Source: Bacteroidetes bacterium UBA7688
GTDB lineage: Bacteria; Bacteroidota; Bacteroidia; Chitinophagales; Chitinophagaceae
Direction of reading: 5' to 3'
Length of the DNA stretch: 12,413 nt
NCBI GenBank assembly: GCA_002482815.1
Contig: DLGS01000067.1
Location: 1 to 12,413 of the forward strand
Shown: positions 1 through 5,404 of the stretch, one piece after another
Position numbering within the stretch: position 1 is the stretch's first letter
Layout: every line of letters begins with the position of its first letter
Translations under genes and position numbers: made by a program
Notes under the pieces: model-generated
What the model was told of the DNA's origin: nothing
The model's input: the letters and a program-made list of their open reading frames with translations, nothing else
Databases searched by the model: none

Positions 1-1
1 G

Positions 2-619
2 GAGAGGCAAATTTCCAGTGGGTTATTTGAACGGGCAGCAATTGGGGATGCAAAACTCTCGCCGGTGGTGAGAGAACTGTACCCGGACGCTGCCGGTAGT
101 TTTAAGGACAGCTACATTTTTGATTTTCTGAACCTCACAGAACCATATAGTGAGCGGCAGTTACAAAGTGGCCTTATCACTCAGATGAAGAGTTTTATTC
201 TTGAATTAGGCAAAGACTTTTTATTTGTTGGTGAGGAGTACAAGGTACAGGTAGGCAATAGCGATTTTTACATTGACCTGTTATTTTATCACCGGGGATT
301 ACAGTGCCTGGTAGCATTTGAACTCAAAGCGGATAAATTTAAACCGGAGCATTTAGGACAACTGAACTTCTACCTGGAAGCGTTGGACAGAGATGTGAAA
401 AAAACGAGAGAAAATCCAAGTATAGGTGTATTGCTTTGCAAGGATAAAGACGACGAAGTGGTAGAATACGCATTGAGCCGTAACTTGTCACCTACTTTGG
501 TAGCAGAATACAGGATGCAATTACCTGATAAAAAAATATTGCAGCAAAAACTACATGAGATATTTGAAAATGGTGACGGGGAACAAACAGACAATACAGA
601 GCACGAAAAATTAAAATAG
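2..619 (+). CDS. DUF1016 (YhcG-type) PD-(D/E)XK nuclease-like protein, 5'-truncated by the window edge
   Basis: The reading frame is open from base 2, so the gene begins outside the window and only about 205 C-terminal residues are visible. The visible part starts with the family-typical stretch RQISSGLFERA, followed by a PD-(D/E)XK-like core. In that core the Asp of FYIDLLFYH is encoded at 275-277, and the Glu and Lys of AFELK at 320-322 and 326-328. A GQLNFYLEALD segment follows. These are the hallmarks of DUF1016/YhcG proteins, whose N-terminal half (not visible) is usually a helical DNA-binding-like region. The family is a predicted nuclease often found in mobile DNA and near restriction systems, but its physiological role is not firmly established. 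The tail is charged and poorly conserved-looking. A short Xre regulator starts 8 bp downstream, suggesting a two-gene transcription unit. An internal ATG at 65 lies inside the conserved domain and is not the real start. Confidence 0.88.
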   Translation, partial: ERQISSGLFERAAIGDAKLSPVVRELYPDAAGSFKDSYIFDFLNLTEPYSERQLQSGLITQMKSFILELGKDFLFVGEEYKVQVGNSDFYIDLLFYHRGLQCLVAFELKADKFKPEHLGQLNFYLEALDRDVKKTRENPSIGVLLCKDKDDEVVEYALSRNLSPTLVAEYRMQLPDKKILQQKLHEIFENGDGEQTDNTEHEKLK

Positions 620-627
620 CTTATAAC

Positions 628-1041
628 ATGAACGAAGATAACGTTGCAAATCCTATACTTGACAATAAAGCGATTGGTCGAAACCTTTACCTATACAGGA
701 AAATGGCTGACCTGAAAGCGGTTGATATAGCTGGCCAATTAGGACTTAAAGAGGCCGCATACACGAAGTATGAGCGCGGTGAAACACTGTTTACCCTTGA
801 CTTTATCAAACGGGTAGCTGAAATATTGCATGTTAATCCGTTGCTGTTATTGACTGTAACGCCTAACAACATAATAGAGAGCGGTAACAATTCACCAGGT
901 GCTATTTTAGGGCAGGTGTACGGAAATTACAACTATCAAGCCTACTCAGAACAACAAAACCAGATGATGTTAAAGTTGCTGGAAAATATGACAACCCTTA
1001 GTGACAAAGTGATTGAAATGATCGAAAATGGCAATAAATAA
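628..1041 (+). CDS. Xre-family helix-turn-helix regulator with C-terminal helical tail
   Basis: This is a 137-residue protein. Residues about 14-72 fit an Xre/Cro-type helix-turn-helix: IGRNLYLYRKM, then a turn around GLKEAAYTKYERGETLF, then the closing helix FIKRVAEILHVNP. The order of R-x-x-R, A-x-x-L-G-L and Y-x-K-Y-E-R-G is typical of the family. After a Gly/Asn-rich linker (about 86-103) comes a predicted amphipathic helix (about 107-134, EQQNQMMLKLLENMTTLSDKVIEMIE). It probably mediates oligomerisation. The gene sits 8 bp after the DUF1016 gene on the same strand and is probably co-transcribed, so it may regulate that gene or the ABC-3C operon 82 bp downstream. No clear palindromic operator was seen nearby, and the target is unknown. 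The only in-frame ATG consistent with a full HTH domain is at 628. Confidence 0.85.
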   Translation: MNEDNVANPILDNKAIGRNLYLYRKMADLKAVDIAGQLGLKEAAYTKYERGETLFTLDFIKRVAEILHVNPLLLLTVTPNNIIESGNNSPGAILGQVYGNYNYQAYSEQQNQMMLKLLENMTTLSDKVIEMIENGNK

Positions 1042-1123
1042 AATATCTCTAAAGGACATATTTGAGATTATATTTTGGAAATTTGCGATCCTTTTAAAAC
1101 CATAGTAAAATAAGAATCAATAA

Positions 1124-1930
1124 ATGGGTGATCTCGCCAGGCAATATAAACCGAGTACCGTAAAGAAATTATTTATGTTATCCGGAAATCAATGTGCAGA
1201 ACCAAGTTGTTCCAGACAACTACTTGCAAAAGACGGCGAGTCTATTGTGGCAAAAATTTGTCATATAGAGGCTGCCAGTGATGACGGGCCAAGGTTTAAC
1301 ATAGATATGGATGATGATGAGAGAAGGCACTTTGATAATTTGATTCTTCTCTGTGATGAAGATCATACCATCATTGACAATAAGGTGAATGAAGCTAAGT
1401 TTCCTGTATTGTTGTTGAAAGAATGGAAAAAAAATCATGAAGGGAAACTACTAAGCGAAAAGCTAAGAAATAAACCTTCATTATTGAAAGATGCTATCAA
1501 TTCTATTGCAAATATCAATTGGGACGAGGTTGAAGAAGAAGTTAGTTTAAGTTCTTTCAACCCTAAAGATAAACTCAATTATAATGCAGTAAAGAGGAAT
1601 GTGTCACTCATTAATGAGTACAAAAGCTATCATGGCAAAATAAACTCTTTATATGATGAAATAGAAAAGCAAGGATCTTTTAAAAAGGAAAAGTTACTAA
1701 ATAATATACGTTTCCTATACGTTAAGATAAAAGGCAAGTACGTTTTGGATTCAGAAGACGAATTGGAAATTATAAAATCAAATTCGGACAACATTATAGA
1801 CGACATTTACGATGAAATATATGCTAAGATTGAAGAAACAAGTTCTTTCGATGAGGATATTATGTTGGCGATAAATCTAATAATAGTAGATGCATTTATG
1901 AGGTGCAAAATTTTGGAGGAACCTGTATGA
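1124..1930 (+). CDS. HNH-nuclease-like effector of a putative ABC-three-component (ABC-3C) system
   Basis: This is a 268-residue protein. The N-terminal part (about 15-105) reads as an HNH/beta-beta-alpha-metal domain: zinc-type Cys24 and Cys29 (NQCAEPSC), His47 in KICHIEA, a GPR turn at 55-57, Asn72 in DNLILLC with Cys77, and His81 followed by IID. His47, Asn72 and His81 would be the H-N-H residues. Position 80, where related proteins often have Cys or His, is Asp here. Residues about 140-268 are helical and acidic, end in MRCKILEEP, and have the place expected of the ABC-3C C-terminal domain that partners the middle component. The stop overlaps the next start (ATGA at 1927-1930), and the third gene encodes a DUF2326-like ATPase. 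That context supports an effector role, presumably cleaving nucleic acid on activation. The HNH call rests on visible motifs; the ABC-3C assignment comes mainly from gene order. Confidence 0.82.
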   Translation: MGDLARQYKPSTVKKLFMLSGNQCAEPSCSRQLLAKDGESIVAKICHIEAASDDGPRFNIDMDDDERRHFDNLILLCDEDHTIIDNKVNEAKFPVLLLKEWKKNHEGKLLSEKLRNKPSLLKDAINSIANINWDEVEEEVSLSSFNPKDKLNYNAVKRNVSLINEYKSYHGKINSLYDEIEKQGSFKKEKLLNNIRFLYVKIKGKYVLDSEDELEIIKSNSDNIIDDIYDEIYAKIEETSSFDEDIMLAINLIIVDAFMRCKILEEPV

Positions 1931-2160
1931 TAGTAAGCAAGGACATAAATCCGGAAAGAGACGTGTATTATTTGGGCGCTAAAGTGATTGAGATCATGGA
2001 TAAGCAACAAAATAATGAGCAAGACTTTTTCGATGTTTTTCAAAGACTGAATAAACAGGAAAATGTATCTGTCAGCTTGTTTACATTGACACTTGATTGG
2101 CTGTTTTTAGCTGGTGCAATTAATAAAACAGACAAAGGAGATTTGCAAAAATGTTTTTAA
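1927..2160 (+). CDS. Small middle component of the putative ABC-3C system (MC6-like)
   Basis: This is a 77-residue protein starting MIVSKDINPERDVYYLGAK and containing the segment FTLTLDWLFLAGAINKT. A small protein of this size, with an LDWLFLxGxI motif and placed between an effector and a DUF2326 ATPase, matches what I know of ABC-3C middle component 6. The start at 1927 is chosen over the in-frame ATG at 1903 because it overlaps the preceding stop as ATGA and has a strong Shine-Dalgarno-like GGAGGA at 1915-1920. The 3' end overlaps the ATPase start by 10 bp, so the three genes are very likely translationally coupled. In the family, middle components are predicted adaptors linking the effector to the ATPase. 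No enzymatic motif is visible. Confidence 0.8.
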   Translation: MIVSKDINPERDVYYLGAKVIEIMDKQQNNEQDFFDVFQRLNKQENVSVSLFTLTLDWLFLAGAINKTDKGDLQKCF

Positions 2161-3842
2161 AAAAACTTGAAATTCATAACGGAAATGAACTCGTTAGAGA
2201 AATCCCTTTTCATAAAGGGATTAACCTCATAGTGGACGAAACAAAACCAGAAAATAAAACAGACTCGGGCAACAGTGTAGGTAAAACAACAGTGCTAAGA
2301 CTAATAGATTTCTGCCTCGATGGAGACGGTAAGAATATCTACTATGACCCTGAGTTTAAAAATACAAACAAAAAGATTGAAGAATTTTTAAAAGGAAATA
2401 ACATAATTGTCACTCTAACTTTAACCGAGGATATAGAAAATGACGATTCTGAAGTGATTGTGATTAGGAGGAACTTTCTTGCTTATAAAAAGAAAATTCA
2501 AGAGATAAATGGCGAAAAATATCCAAATGATTCATTTGGAACAAAGTTGAAAGAACTTATTTTCAGGTCTGAGGAAGAGAAGCCTAAGTTGCGTCAATTA
2601 GTTTCCAAAAATATTAGAGACGAAAAGAACAAGTTAGTCAATACACTGAAAGTCCTGAACCCTTATACAACTGATGCAGAGTATGAGGTGTTATTTTTGT
2701 TCTGGTTTGGTGTGGATGTTGATACCAGAAAAGACAAATTGGTAAGAGATAAAAATCTTGAAATCAAATTACAAGCTCGGTTAAAAAAAGAAAGTACTCT
2801 TTCCCAAATTAATCAGTCTTTAATTATCATCAACAGGGAAATTGATGAGCGGTTAAAGAAGAAGGATACGTTTAATCTAAATGAGAAATATGAGGAGGAC
2901 TTGTCCACTCTTAATGCTACAAAAAATAGTATTAATAAATTGTCCGGTACTATCGGACGTCTGGAATTAAGAAGGGAATTGATTATTGAGAGCAAAGTTG
3001 ATTTGGAAAAGGATTTTGCAAATATTGATATAAATCAAATAAAGAGGATGTATGAGAAAGCAAAATCTTTCTTACCCAGTCTCCAAAAAACTTTTGAGGA
3101 AACACTGAACTTTCATAATGAAATGGTGCAACAAAAAATAAAGTTCATTACCGAAGAGTTGCCACAAATTGAAAGGGATATTAATGATAATAAAAGACAG
3201 CTTAGTACATTTCTAACACAGGAGAAAACTTTATCCAAAAAACTAAAGAAAACCGGCGCGATAGAAGACTTGCAGTTAATCATGGACGAGTTGAATTCTT
3301 TCTACGAAAGAAAAGGGAATTTTGAAGAACAAAAAAGATTATGGGAATCATCGAATGATAATCTTAATACCATTAATGAAGATCTTGATAAAATCAACAG
3401 AAATATTTATTCAAAAGATGAGCTTATCCAAAATAAAATAACTGAGTTTAATCAATACTTTTCTGAAATTTCAAGCCGCTTAGATGGCCTGCATTCATTG
3501 TTAAGTGCCGATAATAGTGATGGGGTCTATAAGTTAAGTATAGCAAATATCGAAGGGAATCCAGGTACAGGGAGTAAAAAGAGTCAAATGGCATCGTTCG
3601 ATCTTGCTTATATAAAATTTGCTGATGCTACCGGCATACCATGTCTTCATTTCATATTACAAGACCAAATAGAAAATGTCCATTCAAATCAGATCACAAA
3701 TCTTTTGACAGAGATTGTAAATGACGTGAATTGTCAATATGTGCTACCTGTTCTAAGGGATAAGTTACCAAAAGATATTGATGTGAGCCAATATGAGGTC
3801 ATATCGTTATCGCAGGATAATAAATTATTCAAAGTGGTCTAA
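2151..3842 (+). CDS. DUF2326-type SMC/RecN-like ABC ATPase (large component of the putative ABC-3C system)
   Basis: This is a 563-residue protein. Residues 1-60 form the N-terminal ABC half: a FLKKLEIHNG start, then a Walker A motif GNSVGKTT at 40-47 leading into LRLIDFCL. The middle (about 195-445) is Lys/Glu/Leu-rich with long helical stretches typical of an SMC/Rad50-like coiled coil. The C-terminal half has GTGSKKSQMASFDLAYIKFAD (472-492), resembling the DUF2326 signature region, and a Walker-B-like strand CLHFILQDQ with Asp505. It then has NQITNLLTEIVNDV and a final strand SLSQDNKLFKVV. It starts inside the end of the preceding gene, with AAAGGAG at 2134-2140 as ribosome binding site. 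In ABC-3C systems this ATPase is thought to sense invading nucleic acid or damage and license the effector. Its base composition is clearly AT-rich (19 G+C in bases 2821-2880, hand-counted), in keeping with transferred defence genes. Confidence 0.88.
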   Translation: MFLKKLEIHNGNELVREIPFHKGINLIVDETKPENKTDSGNSVGKTTVLRLIDFCLDGDGKNIYYDPEFKNTNKKIEEFLKGNNIIVTLTLTEDIENDDSEVIVIRRNFLAYKKKIQEINGEKYPNDSFGTKLKELIFRSEEEKPKLRQLVSKNIRDEKNKLVNTLKVLNPYTTDAEYEVLFLFWFGVDVDTRKDKLVRDKNLEIKLQARLKKESTLSQINQSLIIINREIDERLKKKDTFNLNEKYEEDLSTLNATKNSINKLSGTIGRLELRRELIIESKVDLEKDFANIDINQIKRMYEKAKSFLPSLQKTFEETLNFHNEMVQQKIKFITEELPQIERDINDNKRQLSTFLTQEKTLSKKLKKTGAIEDLQLIMDELNSFYERKGNFEEQKRLWESSNDNLNTINEDLDKINRNIYSKDELIQNKITEFNQYFSEISSRLDGLHSLLSADNSDGVYKLSIANIEGNPGTGSKKSQMASFDLAYIKFADATGIPCLHFILQDQIENVHSNQITNLLTEIVNDVNCQYVLPVLRDKLPKDIDVSQYEVISLSQDNKLFKVV

Positions 3843-3882
3843 GATCACGGATTTGTGCCAAGTAGAAACCGAATGATAGTAG

Positions 3883-3999
3883 ATGAGGAAAAAGGAAGGC
3901 GGAATATGGGAATATACATTCACGCACGATAAGCTACCCGATGAGTTGGAGCAACGTTTATCTGAGTGCATTGTGAATATCTGCTTAAACAATACTTGA
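3883..3999 (+). CDS. Possible 38-residue small protein or gene remnant
   Basis: A short open frame starts at ATG 3883 and encodes a peptide ending in LPDELEQRLSECIVNICLNN. It is polar and helical in character, and the frame is closed by a TAG immediately upstream, so it cannot be an extension of a longer gene. It lies 40 bp after the ABC ATPase stop and just before the terminator hairpin, so it would be carried on the same transcript. No clear ribosome binding site and no recognised family were found. It could be a genuine small protein, the decayed end of a lost gene, or chance. Confidence 0.3.
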   Translation: MRKKEGGIWEYTFTHDKLPDELEQRLSECIVNICLNNT

Positions 4000-4004
4000 T
4001 AATA

Positions 4005-4052
4005 GAACATACAAAAGCCACCGCAAGCGATGTAGGTGGCTTTTGTATGTTC
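4005..4052. terminator. Long perfect hairpin, bidirectional terminator
   Basis: The 18-bp arms at 4005-4022 and 4035-4052 are exactly complementary and flank a 12-nt loop. The core is GCCACC/GGTGGC, with an A-run on one side and a T-run on the other, so the hairpin can act in both directions. It lies between the end of the + strand ABC-3C operon and the end of the convergent - strand gene at 4081. Confidence 0.85.
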
Positions 4053-4080
4053 CAAACTACCTGATTTTACTTCTACACGG

Positions 4081-4440
4081 CTAATAGTTTACCGTTAGCC
4101 GTTCCATAATTACTTTGACATCATTAAATTGAGGTTTGCAAAAAACTTTTATTGCAACAATTGGATTATCGCCCGTGTAATCCCTGATTACCAGTAAAAT
4201 AGTACTACTCTTATGATCGATGTTTACTAATAGTTGATGCAACCAGTTTTGTTCTTTGATTGGCGACCCAGCCTGTTCTACATTAAAGAATGCAGGGCCA
4301 AAGGTGCTTTTAAAAACATTGTAAATAAATCCAAATTGGTTAGCAAGTACTGTGATATTAAGGTTGGATGGCAGGTTGGATAAGCGTTTTTTAATCTCGT
4401 TGTCCCATTCATCCAATAGGTTTCTCTTTAATTGTGACAT
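4081..4440 (-). CDS. Hypothetical protein, 119 residues
   Basis: I do not recognise this protein. It is soluble-looking with no signal peptide or membrane segment. The N-terminal 25 residues are charged and helical (LLDEWDNEIKKRLSNLP). The middle has an aromatic stretch FGFIYNVFKSTFGPAFFNVE, and the C-terminal half looks beta-rich (STILLVIRDYTGDNPIVAIKVFCKP). No catalytic or metal-binding motif is evident. It is a single gene, convergent with the ABC-3C operon across a shared terminator and separated from the receiver-domain gene upstream by 312 bp and a terminator. It is therefore probably transcribed from its own promoter. The ATG at 4440 is the natural start. The coding call rests on frame length, a clean start and codon character. 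Confidence 0.65.
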   Translation of the reverse strand: MSQLKRNLLDEWDNEIKKRLSNLPSNLNITVLANQFGFIYNVFKSTFGPAFFNVEQAGSPIKEQNWLHQLLVNIDHKSSTILLVIRDYTGDNPIVAIKVFCKPQFNDVKVIMERLTVNY

Positions 4441-4696
4441 TTTCTAATTGCTGATTTAGCGTTCAACAGGTATTTGAATGCTGGCAAATATTCAAACAAT
4501 AAATTAACTAGAAAAATCTTTATAAATAAATACTGTCTTTTAACCAATTAAGAGATAGAACAGGGTGTAGTTGAAAAGCTAATTTGTTATTCTCTACCGT
4601 TTTAAAACATTGAAAATGTTGTGATGAAAACGATGACTTGAATTATTGTCTCTAATTACGTTTGTAGCATACAGTATTAACCCTTACCGACCAATG
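4441..4696. other. AT-rich intergenic region upstream of the 119-residue gene
   Basis: About 250 bp contain no convincing gene on either strand. It should hold the promoter of the - strand gene at 4440, but no exact TAnnTTTG element was found on that strand. A 7-bp inverted repeat (TTTGAAT 4473-4479 and ATTCAAA 4490-4496, 10 bp apart) lies about 30-55 bp before the start and might be a regulator site; this is weak. Confidence 0.4.
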
Positions 4697-4730
4697 ATAA
4701 AGGCTGCAATCTGAAGATTGCAGCCTTTAT
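4697..4730 (-). terminator. Rho-independent-type hairpin after the receiver-domain gene
   Basis: Perfect 15-bp arms at 4697-4711 and 4716-4730 enclose a 4-nt loop. The stem is GC-rich in the middle (GGCTGCAATC) and has A/T-rich ends. It lies about 20 bp past the stop of the - strand response-regulator gene, so it most likely ends that transcript. No + strand gene feeds into it. Confidence 0.8.
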
Positions 4731-4752
4731 TTGGCAAATATCAATTGTCAAA

Positions 4753-5211
4753 TTAGCTGTTTAGATTTAAAGTCTTTATATAATCCAATAGCATCATTCC
4801 CATCCATTCAGTACAATAATATCCTTTGTTTACAAGGCTTGATATTGCATCTTTCCATTCCGATGGATCACTGCTTTTGACAAGATAGCTGGATGCACCA
4901 TTTTTAAGCATGTTGACAAGGCTGTCTATATCCTTGTTTGCTGTCAACGCGGCAATTTTGATTTCGGGATATTCTGCCCTTATTCTGCAGGCGGTTTCAA
5001 AGCCTTTCATAACTGGCATATTTATGTCTAAAAGACAAACATCCGGAAGTAATTCCAATTGACTTAACTGCTCTATCAGTTCCTTTCCATGTGGGGCTTC
5101 AATTACTACCTTGAATCCGAAACCTTTTAATAAAGAGCTAATCATTGCTCTCATTTTCGCATGATCTTCCGCAATGGCGATGGTAATGTTTTTTTGTTCT
5201 GTGTTTTTCAT
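4753..5211 (-). CDS. Stand-alone response-regulator receiver (REC) protein
   Basis: This is a 152-residue protein covering a complete CheY-like receiver domain (about 8-128). The acidic pair is Glu15-Asp16 (IAEDH), the phosphoacceptor is Asp62 in LLDINMP, Thr90 sits in AALTA and Lys112 in YLVKSS. The sequence is close to NarL-type receivers, common in Bacteroidota, where a LuxR-type HTH normally follows. Here the protein stops after a short helix (WMGMMLLDYIKTLNL), and no HTH-like sequence is encoded between the stop and the terminator. It is therefore either a naturally single-domain regulator acting by protein contacts, or a NarL-type regulator that has lost its output domain. No histidine kinase gene is in the window. 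It is transcribed alone, with a terminator just downstream. Confidence 0.92.
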   Translation of the reverse strand: MKNTEQKNITIAIAEDHAKMRAMISSLLKGFGFKVVIEAPHGKELIEQLSQLELLPDVCLLDINMPVMKGFETACRIRAEYPEIKIAALTANKDIDSLVNMLKNGASSYLVKSSDPSEWKDAISSLVNKGYYCTEWMGMMLLDYIKTLNLNS

Positions 5212-5404
5212 GAATGATCTAATCCACTAATCGGACTTCTGAAATGTTATTCTTTCATAAGGTAGTAAACTATCTGTTTCTGTCATTTTCAATGCCGGAC
5301 GAAAGAATGGTTTAATTTATGTTTTTCAGAATATCACTGGTGGTTTTTATGCGTTTAGAAGTAGTTTTTATTTTCTTTGGGTGATGTCTGCTTTATTATA
5401 GCAA

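Noticed and set aside
1042..1123. A Bacteroidota promoter before the HNH gene (CATATTTG at 1057-1064).
   Set aside because: The element has a mismatch in the TA position and no TTTG about 20 bp upstream, so it is not better than chance in this AT-rich spacer.
4473..4496. A short inverted repeat TTTGAAT/ATTCAAA as an operator.
   Set aside because: Seven base pairs in AT-rich DNA is weak, and no cognate regulator is indicated. It is mentioned only within the intergenic entry.
5261..5274. An imperfect palindrome GGTAGTAAACTATC upstream of the receiver gene.
   Set aside because: It has a mismatch, is short, and is not repeated elsewhere in the region.
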